64,000 nucleotides of DNA from assembly GCA_023489335.1 (NCBI GenBank), contig JAMDCP010000011.1:245486-309485 (forward strand), read 5' to 3'. This document shows positions 17,823 through 25,409 of this stretch, piece after piece. Made by a program: the position numbers and the translations under genes. The notes beneath the pieces are model-generated. The model was not told where the DNA came from, made no database searches, and saw only the letters and a program-made list of their open reading frames with translations. This DNA is from Deltaproteobacteria bacterium (GTDB taxonomy: Bacteria; SZUA-79; Acidulodesulfobacterales; Acidulodesulfobacteraceae). Position 1 is the first letter of the stretch; each line of letters starts with the position of its first letter.

Positions 17823-17851
17823 TTGAAAATAGTTTTATGTTAAGATATAAT
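17823..17851 (+). promoter_or_regulatory. Sigma-70-type promoter for the minor pilin genes
   Basis: TTGAAA at 17823-17828, a 17-bp spacer and a perfect TATAAT at 17846-17851. It lies 35 bases before the first pilin ATG in the divergent gap with ispF. No ribosome-binding site is evident before that ATG (AATAAAAA). Confidence 0.65.
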
Positions 17852-17885
17852 TTTAAACATATTAAAAATAAATCGTTAATAAAAA

Positions 17886-18410
17886 ATGCGCTGCATTAAA
17901 AAGATAGACAATAAAAAAGGCTTCAGCCTGCTTGAAATGGTCATAACTATCATTGTTATAGGTCTTGCCTTAAGCGCTATAGTCGAAAGCTTTATTGTCG
18001 GTTCCGCAAAGAGCGTTAATATCGTGAACGAGGAAACGGCTACAAATGTGGCAAAGCAAATAATGGCGGAATTAAATTACTGCAGGAACGGGGGGGCGGT
18101 GAATGGGGTATGCACGACGTTTAACGGAGGTACATGGACTACCCCCACAATTTTTTATACCACACCTCAGGGACCGACACCTATAAATAATGAGTATTTT
18201 TGCACTGTTATAACCGCAAGTTGTGTTGTTTTCAACGATACGTTTGGCAGTGGAAAAATTGCAGCAGGAAGTTGTCCTCCTAAGACAGATTACATTCAAA
18301 CTATAGTCCAGACCTGGTGGACGCATTCAAGTCCAGGAGGGAGTTGTCCTGTTAATGTTCCGTCCGGTTATCCGTCCGTGAGGGTTTCGACGATTTTTGC
18401 TAATTATTAA
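17886..18410 (+). CDS. Type IV prepilin-like minor pseudopilin (MshD-like)
   Basis: 174 residues. A short basic leader ending in KKG is followed by FSLLEMVITIIVIGLALSAIVESFIV, the class III prepilin signal with the conserved Glu at position +5 after the cleavage Gly. The globular part has six Cys and Gly/Thr-rich loops. Length, N-terminus and the order with the next two genes resemble MSHA pseudopilins mshD-mshO-mshP, or general type IV minor pilins; the assignment is by pattern only. A prepilin peptidase such as PilD must be encoded elsewhere. The pilMNOPQ assembly genes at 33-37 kb are the likely machinery. 12 bp separate it from the next gene. Confidence 0.75.
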   Translation: MRCIKKIDNKKGFSLLEMVITIIVIGLALSAIVESFIVGSAKSVNIVNEETATNVAKQIMAELNYCRNGGAVNGVCTTFNGGTWTTPTIFYTTPQGPTPINNEYFCTVITASCVVFNDTFGSGKIAAGSCPPKTDYIQTIVQTWWTHSSPGGSCPVNVPSGYPSVRVSTIFANY

Positions 18411-18422
18411 GATTAAACTTTT

Positions 18423-18974
18423 ATGAAAATAATAATATTTTCAAATAATATTAAGAAAAATAACGGCGGATTTACGCTTATCGAGCTGGTTATGACAATT
18501 ATTCTGATAGGCATATTGTCGGTCGGGCTTTATGAAGTCGTTATGTTCGGGATAAACGATTATTTACGGAACGAAAATTATCTTCATTCGAGCAATTCGA
18601 TGACTTATGCAATGTCGGTAATAAGGAGGAATTTGGTAAATGCGGCTACACCCACATCGTTAATATCCCCTTCCGTGTCGGCATACTGTCCGTTATTTGA
18701 ATCGATTAATCCGAAAACTTCCGGTAACCCTATTGTTGTCGCCAATTTAGCGGGGCAGACCACAACCTGCGACGGGACGGGTCAGCCAGCCTGCAACGAA
18801 GCAGCTTTTTATCAAAATGTAATTGTAAGCGGAACGGCAATCCAGCAGCTTGTGGTATTTTGCGTAAATAATAATGTTTTATATAAAGAGGTTACGAATA
18901 AAGAGGTTACGAATACTAATGGGACGACGACATCATATCCGGTTGCGAATAATATTGGCAGTATTAATTTTTAG
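18423..18974 (+). CDS. Type IV prepilin-like minor pseudopilin (MshO-like), probably frameshifted near its 3' end
   Basis: 183 residues as read. The prepilin signal is NNGGFTLIELVMTIILIGILSVGLYEVVMFG, then SNSMTYAMSVIRRNLVNA, typical of MshO/PilW-like minor pilins. The frame stops in TTT-TAG after NNIGSINF, where such proteins normally continue with C-terminal beta strands. Skipping one T of the five-T run at 18968-18972 gives an uninterrupted continuation to 19161 with two Cys (SYCN..KVYSC) and strands (NINFTITNT, GGVSVIVANPQ) of the expected kind. So this is a homopolymer sequencing error, a true broken gene, or a slippery site. A 15-bp tandem duplication (18885-18914) repeats KEVTN just before. 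Confidence 0.72.
   Translation: MKIIIFSNNIKKNNGGFTLIELVMTIILIGILSVGLYEVVMFGINDYLRNENYLHSSNSMTYAMSVIRRNLVNAATPTSLISPSVSAYCPLFESINPKTSGNPIVVANLAGQTTTCDGTGQPACNEAAFYQNVIVSGTAIQQLVVFCVNNNVLYKEVTNKEVTNTNGTTTSYPVANNIGSINF
18885..18914 (+). repeat. 15-bp tandem duplication in the pilin gene
   Basis: AAAGAGGTTACGAAT occurs twice in direct succession (18885-18899, 18900-18914), adding one in-frame KEVTN to the pilin. Confidence 0.9.
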
Positions 18975-19161
18975 CGCGGCGGTTACTTTGAGCGGTTGCG
19001 GCGGTGGTGGAGGAGGAGGCAATCCGCCCCCAAGTGTTTCTTATTGTAATCAAAACGCTTCAACGAAGGTTTATTCCTGCAATATAAACTTTACGATAAC
19101 AAATACGGCGAATTATTCGCAGACAGGAGGGGTTTCCGTGATTGTTGCAAACCCCCAATAA
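18919..19161 (+). CDS. C-terminal part of the MshO-like pilin in the +1 frame, or an overlapping small lipoprotein
   Basis: From 18973 this frame reads SAAVTLSGCGGGGGGG..VSYCNQNASTKVYSC..VIVANPQ, a good continuation of the upstream pilin if one T at 18968-18972 is removed. The same frame can also start at ATG 18919: basic n-region MGRRHHIRLR, hydrophobic IILAVLIFSAAV, lipobox LSGC and a poly-Gly linker, which is a textbook lipoprotein signal giving a mature chain of about 54 residues. AAAGAGG lies 12 bases before that ATG. I favour the frameshifted pilin because the C-terminal strands resemble pilins, but the lipoprotein reading is not excluded. Confidence 0.5.
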   Translation: MGRRHHIRLRIILAVLIFSAAVTLSGCGGGGGGGNPPPSVSYCNQNASTKVYSCNINFTITNTANYSQTGGVSVIVANPQ

Positions 19162-19167
19162 TTAATA

Positions 19168-19192
19168 AAAAAAAGGTATCCGATTTATTTAT
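19168..19192. repeat. Solo end of the MITE-like element (copy J)
   Basis: AAAAAGGTATCCGATTTATT, the left terminal sequence of the element at 6416, without the rest. It lies just before the MshP-like gene. Confidence 0.75.
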
Positions 19193-19210
19193 TATGAAGA
19201 TGCGTTAAAA

Positions 19211-19777
19211 ATGATTAAAATAATAATAAAATTTTTCAAAAACGGGGTTATTGGTTCAAATAAAGGTATTTCCATAATTCTGGCGATTATTATTATTGTA
19301 ATTCTGGGGCTGGCGGGGTCTATTTTCGCGTATCTTATCTCAAGCGGAAGCATTGTTTCGAGGTCTAATCTCTTGAGCGCGGAGGCGAAATATGCGGCAA
19401 AATCCGGGGTCGAGATAACGATGTATGAACTGGAGCAGAACCCCAACCCCTTTTCCGGTAGTCCACTTTCCGGTTGTCCGACAAATCCTGTTTTACCGCC
19501 GGTGGTAGAAGGCAGTATTGGTTCACCGCTGTATCTTTCCGGCAATTTGCAGGGCGGTTTGCCCCCAAGCGCCGACTATACTCCGACCTTTTGCGCCGTG
19601 GAAGGCACATTGACATTGTCAGGCAGCACAGGCGGAAACTGCACCTATTACATCATCACTTCCAACGGCTTTGCGGGCGGAACTGAAAGGGAGGTTACGG
19701 CAGAAGTCGGCATTAAAAAAAACGGCAACAATTGTACCGGCATTTATGTCGAGTCCGAATTGCCTAATTCAAATTGA
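19211..19777 (+). CDS. MshP/PilX-like pseudopilin assembly protein
   Basis: 188 residues. N-terminus NKGISIILAIIIIVILGLAGSIFAYL is a hydrophobic stretch like that of MshP/PilX-type proteins (variant of the RGxALV leader, lacking the +5 Glu), followed by AEAKYAAKSGVEITMYEL, matching the AxYAAxSGxE helix conserved in these proteins. The C-terminal part has Cys pairs (SGCPTNP, PTFCAV, GGNCTYYIITSNG) and a GTEREVTAEVGI strand as in MshP. With the two preceding genes it forms an mshD-O-P-like set. Function: probably a tip or priming complex of a type IV pilus. Assignment is by motif and order. Confidence 0.72.
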   Translation: MIKIIIKFFKNGVIGSNKGISIILAIIIIVILGLAGSIFAYLISSGSIVSRSNLLSAEAKYAAKSGVEITMYELEQNPNPFSGSPLSGCPTNPVLPPVVEGSIGSPLYLSGNLQGGLPPSADYTPTFCAVEGTLTLSGSTGGNCTYYIITSNGFAGGTEREVTAEVGIKKNGNNCTGIYVESELPNSN

Positions 19778-19809
19778 AAAAATTTAAAAAAAATTAAGAA
19801 AAATATCGT

Positions 19810-19861
19810 TTGACATTTCAAGTAATAAATGTAATAATAGGTAATAATAATATTACATTTA
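19810..19861 (+). promoter_or_regulatory. Promoter and operator-like inverted repeat of the toxin-antitoxin operon
   Basis: TTGACA at 19810-19815 is followed at 16-18 bp by TAATAAT. A 10-bp perfect inverted repeat, TAAATGTAAT (19826-19835) and ATTACATTTA (19852-19861), overlaps the -10 and start region. This is where a ribbon-helix-helix antitoxin would bind to repress its own operon. The AGGAGG ribosome-binding site follows directly. Confidence 0.65.
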
Positions 19862-19877
19862 TAGGAGGAGATATATA

Positions 19878-20087
19878 ATGTTAAGTCTAAAACTACCCGA
19901 GGAGTTGGAAAACCGCCTTGAAAATTTGGCTGTTAAAACTAAAAGGTCGAAAAGTTTTTATATAAGGGAAGCCCTCCAGCAGTATCTCGAAGATAACGAA
20001 GATGGCTATCTTGCATTGGAGCGTCTTAACGATAAAAATGCTGAATACTTAAGCCATGAGGAAGCAAGAAAATATCTTGGATTATGA
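19878..20087 (+). CDS. Ribbon-helix-helix antitoxin (RelB/CopG type)
   Basis: 69 residues. N-terminal MLSLKLPEELENRLENLAVKTKRSKSFYIREALQQYLE is a ribbon-helix-helix DNA-binding domain (strand LSLKLP, two helices); the C-terminal EARKYLGL tail would wrap the toxin. An AGGAGGAG ribosome-binding site precedes the ATG and the stop overlaps the toxin start by 4 bp (ATGA), typical of antitoxin-toxin pairs. The upstream inverted repeat supports autorepression. Confidence 0.88.
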   Translation: MLSLKLPEELENRLENLAVKTKRSKSFYIREALQQYLEDNEDGYLALERLNDKNAEYLSHEEARKYLGL

Positions 20088-20344
20088 ATTATAAAATAAT
20101 CTGGCATAAGGCGGCGCTTAACGATTTAAAGCGATTGGATATATCCGTCAGGCAAAAAGTATTTGAAAAAGTGGAAACATACCTGGCGCAAGATCCAATC
20201 GGCTTAGGCAAGCCTTTGAAACAAAATCTTGCAGGAATGTTTAGATACCGCTATGGCGATTACCGCATAATTTATGTCGTTAACATTCCCGAGAAAAGTA
20301 TGACGATTCTTGAAGTAGGTCATCGAAAAGAAATATATAACTAA
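20084..20344 (+). CDS. RelE/ParE-family toxin
   Basis: 86 residues, full length. NYKIIWHKAALNDLKRLD is the RelE/ParE N-terminus; GMFRYRYGDYRIIYVV and a terminal VGHRKEIYN carry the Arg/Tyr/His residues typical of RelE-type mRNA interferases. The RxGDYRxIY and HRxxxY motifs favour RelE over ParE. Overlaps its antitoxin gene by 4 bp. Expected action is cleavage of mRNA on the ribosome when the antitoxin is lost; that is family knowledge, not seen here. Confidence 0.88.
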   Translation: MNYKIIWHKAALNDLKRLDISVRQKVFEKVETYLAQDPIGLGKPLKQNLAGMFRYRYGDYRIIYVVNIPEKSMTILEVGHRKEIYN

Positions 20345-20364
20345 AAAACATGTGAGGGGCTGTT

Positions 20365-21282
20365 ATGCTTAACACCGCACTTTACGCCATAAACTTCGGC
20401 GATTTCTATTACGAAAATCTCGGCTGCTTTGCGAGTTATTCCGCTCTCGGATTAAAAGAAATAGTCCTGATTCATATCATCGACCCATCGCTTTTTCAGC
20501 ATAACCTTTATTCCGTTTATAAAAAAGAGGATGAGGAAAAGATAAGGAGATTTGCCGAAATCAAACTCAATGATATAAAAAAAGACCTCGAGAAATCTGG
20601 ATTCGTCGTTCGCGTTGTCATACGGGTCGGCGATATTGCAGGTGAAATTGCGCAGGAGGCAAAAAATGAGAATATAGACTTCGTCGTTCTCGATAAAAAG
20701 GCAAATATTAAGTCCAAAGGCTTTCTTTCATTTTACGGTTCGCCGCTATACGATATTTTAATTAAAGTCGATAAGCCTATACTTATTATGAAAAGAGTTT
20801 TGTTTCATTCATCGAGCATGATAAAAACCGGTGAAAGCACGGCCTGCAAGAATCTTTTTGAGGATGTCGTCTTTGCTACCGATTTTTCGGAGTTTTCGCT
20901 CAGGACTTTACCGTTCATAAATAAAGTGCCTGCCGATATAATCAAGATGTTTACGATTTTATATGTTATAGATGAGAAGGCGGTAAAAAATTTAAAAGCG
21001 GAAGAAATAAAGAATTATGAAAAAAATTTGGCGGAAAAGTTCGAGGATGTCGCCCGCGGGTTAAATTACAGGTTTACAAAGGAAAAAACCAATCTTGAGG
21101 TGATTGTCAGGAAAGGTGTTCCATGCAAAGAGATAATAGATTTTATGCTCGGGACGAGAAAAAAACTTTTGATTTTGGGGCATAAGGGAAAGGATAAAGA
21201 AAAATTAGCCGAAATACTTTTCGGCGGCACCGCCGAAAGAGTGGTAAACGCCCTGCCGTGCTCGATTCTTATAGTTAAATAA
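20365..21282 (+). CDS. Tandem-domain universal stress protein
   Basis: 305 residues, two UspA domains. The first (~1-145) has a degraded nucleotide site (VLDKKANIKSKGFLSFYGSPLYDILI); the second (~165-305) begins DVVFATDFSEFSLRTLP and keeps the ATP-binding motif GHKGKDKEKLAEILFGGTAERVV followed by SILIVK. Such proteins bind ATP and are induced by stress or starvation; partners are unknown. GAGGGGC precedes the ATG. It lies 20 bp after the toxin gene, possibly by chance, and is followed by a MITE-like repeat. Confidence 0.88.
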   Translation: MLNTALYAINFGDFYYENLGCFASYSALGLKEIVLIHIIDPSLFQHNLYSVYKKEDEEKIRRFAEIKLNDIKKDLEKSGFVVRVVIRVGDIAGEIAQEAKNENIDFVVLDKKANIKSKGFLSFYGSPLYDILIKVDKPILIMKRVLFHSSSMIKTGESTACKNLFEDVVFATDFSEFSLRTLPFINKVPADIIKMFTILYVIDEKAVKNLKAEEIKNYEKNLAEKFEDVARGLNYRFTKEKTNLEVIVRKGVPCKEIIDFMLGTRKKLLILGHKGKDKEKLAEILFGGTAERVVNALPCSILIVK

Positions 21283-21309
21283 TAAAAAAAGTCAAAAAGG
21301 TATCAAGTC

Positions 21310-21480
21310 AAAAAGGTATCCGATTTATTTTATAAATACCCCGTCAGTCCGCCGTAGGCGGACTGCCACCCCTTTAAAAAAGGGGAATTAAAGACGAAAA
21401 CGAGATTGAAGGGCTATGCTCGTAATGACAAATTCCTCTTTTAAAAAAAGGGGAATAAAAAATAAATCGAATACCTTTTT
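21310..21480. repeat. MITE-like element with an internal insert (copy B)
   Basis: Left end AAAAAGGTATCCGATTTATT at 21310 and a right end in inverse at about 21457-21480 with one mismatch (TCGAATACC for TCGGATACC). The inner palindrome is AGTCCGCC-GTA-GGCGGACT. After CCCCTTTAAAAAAGGGGAATTAAA comes an extra ~50 bp (ACGAGATTGAAGGGC..GCTCGTAATGACA) resembling a decayed copy of the second repeat family (27387, 38309), then a second TTAAAAAAAGGGGAAT. The first bases of the end are also duplicated just before (GTCAAAAAGGTATC twice). Confidence 0.82.
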
Positions 21481-21503
21481 GGGATTATAACCAATTAATT
21501 TAA

Positions 21504-22214
21504 ATGGATCCTTTAAAAAGATTTCATAACGAGGACTGGCATACTCCCGAAGGGAAACTTATCAGGGAGTTTGTTTTTGGGATAAACGACGGCTTAGTTA
21601 CAACCGTGGGATTTGTCGCGGGTGTTACCGGCGCGCTTGTAAATACTAAAATAGTTCTTATGTCCGGTATGGCCGAGATTGTTGCGGGGACGGTTTCGAT
21701 GTTTTTTGGGGCATACCTTGCCGCAAAGTCCCAAAACGAATTTTACCAAAAAGAAATTAGAAGGGAAAAAAGAGAGATTGCGGAAAACCCTGACCACGAA
21801 ATAGAAGAGATTTACGAGTTATATGCGGATAAGGGCTTTACTAAAGAAGAAATAGACCCAATCGTTAAAAGGCTTACGGCTGATAAAAAGGTTTTACTTA
21901 ATTTTATGATACAGGATGAGTTAGGGATAAGCCTTGATTATTATGAAAAACCTCTTAAAATTGCTTCTTATACGGGTTTGTCTTTTTTAGCGGGAGGTGT
22001 TCCGCCGCTAATTCCATATTTTTTTACCAGAAATTCTTTTACGGCAATCGTTATTTCCATTTTGCTTTCTATATTAGTTTTGCTCTTTGCCGGTTTTGCA
22101 AAGGCTAAAGTTACAAAAACTAACGGATTAAAGAGTTCTATGGAGATGGTTTTAATAGGAGGGGCTGCCGCTGCCGCAGGGTTCGTATGCGGAAGGCTCA
22201 TAGGGCTGATTTAA
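21504..22214 (+). CDS. VIT/CCC1-family Fe(II)/Mn(II) transporter
   Basis: 236-residue membrane protein. EFVFGINDGLVTTVGFVAGVTGAL is the first VIT helix with the family's GxxDGLxT motif; AEIVAGTVSMFFGAYLAAKSQNEFYQKEI is the second, leading into a cytoplasmic Glu-rich helical part (~85-130) that binds metal; three more helices follow. VIT/CCC1 proteins export Fe2+ or Mn2+ from the cytosol or into a compartment. No ferritin-like domain is fused to this one; instead a ferritin-like domain is fused to a different transporter 1.5 kb away. Its last 17 bp overlap the MFS gene on the other strand. Confidence 0.88.
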   Translation: MDPLKRFHNEDWHTPEGKLIREFVFGINDGLVTTVGFVAGVTGALVNTKIVLMSGMAEIVAGTVSMFFGAYLAAKSQNEFYQKEIRREKREIAENPDHEIEEIYELYADKGFTKEEIDPIVKRLTADKKVLLNFMIQDELGISLDYYEKPLKIASYTGLSFLAGGVPPLIPYFFTRNSFTAIVISILLSILVLLFAGFAKAKVTKTNGLKSSMEMVLIGGAAAAAGFVCGRLIGLI

Positions 22215-23595
22215 TTTTGAACGAATTGCCAAAAATGGCGAAAAGCATCAAAGCCAGAATGATAATTACTGCTACAAGGCTATAGGCGGACAGATAATTA
22301 AAGTATTCAAACACCGCTCCCACCGCAAACGGCCCAAGGACAAATCCAAAATCGCTTAATGTTCTATATATTCCTATCGCTTCATCGTAACGGGTTTTAT
22401 CCACGCTATCCATAAGATACAAGTTTCTTGCCGGGCCGGAAAAGCCGCCGCCTGCGTTTAAAAGTATGATGGAAGCGCCGAATGCGATAACATTATTAAA
22501 TATTATAAAGCTCAATATTCCGATAGCGCTTATAGCGAGAGAGGCGATTATCGATTCTTTGATGCCCATCGCATTTATAACCCTGTCCGAATAATAAGTG
22601 AGTATTACTCCGATTATGGCGGATATCGAAATCAGAAGCCCTATATCTGCTTTATTCAAGCCCATTGTATAGGCGCCGACCAATGGCGCGAGTTCTCTTC
22701 TCGTTCCTATCCTTGAAAAGAAAAAGGAAAATGTCAAAAAACATAAAACTATAAAGCTTGTATTACGAAGAAGCAGTAAATGCCTTTTAATTGCGCCCTG
22801 TTTTTCGATTTCAGGAGAAGCCTGCGCCGAAATATTGTTTAATTTTTTATCATCATGGTTATTTTTATCTTTAGGTTGACCCGCTTCGCTTCGCGCGAAG
22901 CCGTTTTCATTGATTTCGCTTAATTTTATCGCCGCGGCGTTTTTGTCCGTTTTTTCTTTTTCTTTCTCAAAGGTTTCCGGATGCCCAAGCTGGATATTAT
23001 TTAGAAACTTTTTATTGTGAAAAGCAATTACGAGTCCCGCGAGCATAATCAGGGAATATAGCAAAAATGCAGCCTTATCTGTAAATTCTAATGCAACTGC
23101 CGCTCCCAAAAAAGGGGCGGAACCCATCGAAAGCCTTCTTGCTATCATATACCTGCTTAAAACCTTCCCCCTTTTTTCATCCATATAAAGATGTTTGGTA
23201 AGAATTATCATCGAAGAAGTATTTATAATGCCTGAACCGAAACCTTCCAGAAACCTAAAAATAAATAACTGGTAATATGCCGTCGAGAGGAGATAGCCGA
23301 CGGCGCCCAGAAAAATAAACAGCATTCCTATATGAATGTATTGGGATTTAAGTTTTTTGCTTATTATGCTTACGGGTATATTTACCAATATTCGGGCGAG
23401 TCCGAACGCGGCGATTATTAACCCGATTGTAATTATACTGGCGCCTAAACTTTTTGCATAAAGGGGGAGAACGACCGTATTTAACCCTAATCCGAAGTCC
23501 GCGAGGGCAATCGTGGAAAGAATGGCAATTAAAAGCCCTTTTGTCGAAGGGGCGTTAGTTGCGCCGGCGTTATCGTTATTATTATTTAACGGCAT
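22198..23595 (-). CDS. Major facilitator superfamily transporter
   Basis: 465 residues with 12 predicted transmembrane segments in two halves joined by a long charged cytoplasmic loop (~210-275, rich in Lys/Glu/Asn). Segments GLGLNTVVLPLYAKSLGAS and FGLARILVNIP are drug/sugar-type MFS features; the substrate cannot be named. The central loop is encoded partly by a GC-rich palindrome (GCTTCGC/GCGAAGC near 22885-22900). It overlaps the end of the VIT gene by 17 bp and diverges from the ferritin-FNT gene across 80 bp. Confidence 0.82.
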   Translation of the reverse strand: MPLNNNNDNAGATNAPSTKGLLIAILSTIALADFGLGLNTVVLPLYAKSLGASIITIGLIIAAFGLARILVNIPVSIISKKLKSQYIHIGMLFIFLGAVGYLLSTAYYQLFIFRFLEGFGSGIINTSSMIILTKHLYMDEKRGKVLSRYMIARRLSMGSAPFLGAAVALEFTDKAAFLLYSLIMLAGLVIAFHNKKFLNNIQLGHPETFEKEKEKTDKNAAAIKLSEINENGFARSEAGQPKDKNNHDDKKLNNISAQASPEIEKQGAIKRHLLLLRNTSFIVLCFLTFSFFFSRIGTRRELAPLVGAYTMGLNKADIGLLISISAIIGVILTYYSDRVINAMGIKESIIASLAISAIGILSFIIFNNVIAFGASIILLNAGGGFSGPARNLYLMDSVDKTRYDEAIGIYRTLSDFGFVLGPFAVGAVFEYFNYLSAYSLVAVIIILALMLFAIFGNSFKIKSAL

Positions 23596-23675
23596 AGATG
23601 CTTATTTTATAATATAATGACTTTGAAGTCAATTTAAGGTAAATCGGGGTAATCTGGGTTGTAAAATTATCTGCG

Positions 23676-25100
23676 ATGGATTATAATGTAAAACAAATGA
23701 CTGATTTATACATTAAACATGACGATAAAGACAATGATAAAAAGAAAATAAAAGAAGCCATCCTTTTGCTCCAAAAATACCTTGCCGCCGAGGTTGCCGG
23801 CCGTGATTTGTATATGGCGCAGGCAAAAACCCTTAAAGACCCGACATTAGTTCAGGCGCTAAAATCCTTTGCCTCGACGGAAAGCGGGCATATTATCAAT
23901 ATCAGGGAAAAAATAACCGAGCTTGGCGGCACGCCAAAACCGCTCGATGAAATCAGGGAATCGCAAAAAGGCGTTAGCGATGCATCCCATCAGGTTTCGG
24001 CCCCGTTAGACATGCTGAGGATTGATTTAAAAATAGAAGAAAACGCAATTAACGATTATACCGCAGGGTTGGAAATCATCGAAGACCCCGGTGTCAGAGT
24101 GCTTTTAGAGAATAATCTTGCCGAAGAGATACATCATTCTTTATATTTATCAAAAAGGATAAACGAGATTTTAGAGTCAACAAAGGCCCGCATCGGCGCC
24201 ATTGGGGCAGCGGAAAAACCCGGCGGGAAAGAACCGTCCGAGATTTTTAAAGCATCCATCGAGGTCGGGCAGACCCGCCTTAACAGGACATGGCTTGAAA
24301 TGTCGATGTCGGGCTTAATTGCGGGTATGAATGTTACCTTTGGCATAATCGCTTCTTCCTATGTTGCAGGCGCAACCGATCCTTTTGTCGGGGCAAATAT
24401 TTCTAAAATATTCGGGGCGCTATTTTTTCCAATCGGCTTTATCTTTTTAATGATTGGTAAAAGCGAGCTTTTTACCGAAAATTTTTTGGTCCCTGTTACC
24501 GCCGTTCTCGCAAAAAGAAATAAAATTAGCAGCCTTTTAAAATTATGGTCATTAACATTAATAGGCAATGTAGCAGGAATTCTTATATTTGCCCTCGCTA
24601 TCGCAGGTTCGCTAAACCAGTTAGTGCCATCGTTCGTCGTCAGCCACATACATAGCGTAGCCAATAGTTATATAAGTAAAAGTCCGTTTGTAATGGTTTT
24701 AAGCGCAATTTTTGCCGGATGGCTGATTACGCTTATGACATGGCTGTTAATTGCATCCAGCGGTACCCTTGCAAGAATTTTTATAATATGGATTGTCGGT
24801 TTTTTAATTTTTTTAAATTCATTCAGCCACATCGTAGTCGCTTCATCCGAAATTTTAATCGCTATTAATACCGGTTCTCATATATCATACCTTTCATGGC
24901 TTTATCCTTATGTTCCTTTAACTATCATAGGCAATATGATAGGCGGCTTATTTTTTGTTACCATTCTTCAATATTTGCAAATCTTGCATGCAAATTCGTC
25001 TTCGGAAGACATCATTCACTCATCCCGCGAGCTTAATATGTTCAGTAGGGCTGCTTCTAAAAAAGCGGATGAGGTCGAAGATATCGAGGATACTTTATAA
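23676..25100 (+). CDS. Ferritin-like domain fused to a formate/nitrite-transporter (FNT, YfdC-like) domain
   Basis: 474 residues. Residues ~25-168 form a rubrerythrin/ferritin-like four-helix bundle with the expected carboxylate/His ligands: Glu39, Glu69-x-x-His72, Glu121/122, and EEIHH with Glu150/151 and His153/154. After an Ala/Gly/Lys linker, residues ~187-450 are a six-helix membrane domain of the FNT family: PSEIFKASIEVGQTRLNRTWLEMSMSGLIAGMNVTFG and KSELFTENFLVPV are YfdC-like. Ferritin-like domains fused to VIT/CCC1 transporters (MbfA) are known; fusion to an FNT channel is, as far as I know, unusual. Possible role: sensing or storing iron or peroxide and gating transport. The VIT gene nearby suggests metal homeostasis. 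Diverges from the MFS gene. No ribosome-binding site seen. Confidence 0.82.
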   Translation: MDYNVKQMTDLYIKHDDKDNDKKKIKEAILLLQKYLAAEVAGRDLYMAQAKTLKDPTLVQALKSFASTESGHIINIREKITELGGTPKPLDEIRESQKGVSDASHQVSAPLDMLRIDLKIEENAINDYTAGLEIIEDPGVRVLLENNLAEEIHHSLYLSKRINEILESTKARIGAIGAAEKPGGKEPSEIFKASIEVGQTRLNRTWLEMSMSGLIAGMNVTFGIIASSYVAGATDPFVGANISKIFGALFFPIGFIFLMIGKSELFTENFLVPVTAVLAKRNKISSLLKLWSLTLIGNVAGILIFALAIAGSLNQLVPSFVVSHIHSVANSYISKSPFVMVLSAIFAGWLITLMTWLLIASSGTLARIFIIWIVGFLIFLNSFSHIVVASSEILIAINTGSHISYLSWLYPYVPLTIIGNMIGGLFFVTILQYLQILHANSSSEDIIHSSRELNMFSRAASKKADEVEDIEDTL

Positions 25101-25118
25101 AAGAAAAGGTATCAAAAG

Positions 25119-25204
25119 AAAAAGGTATCTGATTTATTTATAAATACCCCGCCAGTCCGCCTAAAGGCAGACTGCCACCCCTTTTAAAAAAGGGGAATTA
25201 AAAG
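25119..25204. repeat. MITE-like element, right end missing (copy C)
   Basis: AAAAAGGTATCTGATTTATT, then TAAATACCCCGCC, an imperfect palindrome AGTCCGCC-TAAA-GGCAGACT, CACCCC and CCCCTTTT..AAAAGGGGAATTAAA. The inverse terminal repeat is absent. The rest of the 309-bp gap (25205-25409) is AT-rich and holds only the probable promoter at 25296; nothing else was recognised in it. Confidence 0.85.
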
Positions 25205-25295
25205 AAATAAAAGGCGCGGATACAAGCATAGGCGGGAGCGAAATAGATTTATCAAATAAATTTAAATAAATCATTCAAGGCATAATTTTAGTCAC

Positions 25296-25323
25296 TTGAT
25301 TTTTTGAATTATTGAGATAAAAT
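25296..25323 (+). promoter_or_regulatory. Possible promoter of the sHdr operon
   Basis: TTGATT (25296-25301), 16-bp spacer, TAAAAT (25318-25323). It would give a leader of about 80 nt before shdrC1. The match is moderate in AT-rich DNA. Confidence 0.4.
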
Positions 25324-25409
25324 TTAATTGTCAGCGTATTTCCATTTTAAATTTTACCGATAAATTCACATTAAATTAAAATCAAACCAATAAATATAGG
25401 GAGTAATTT

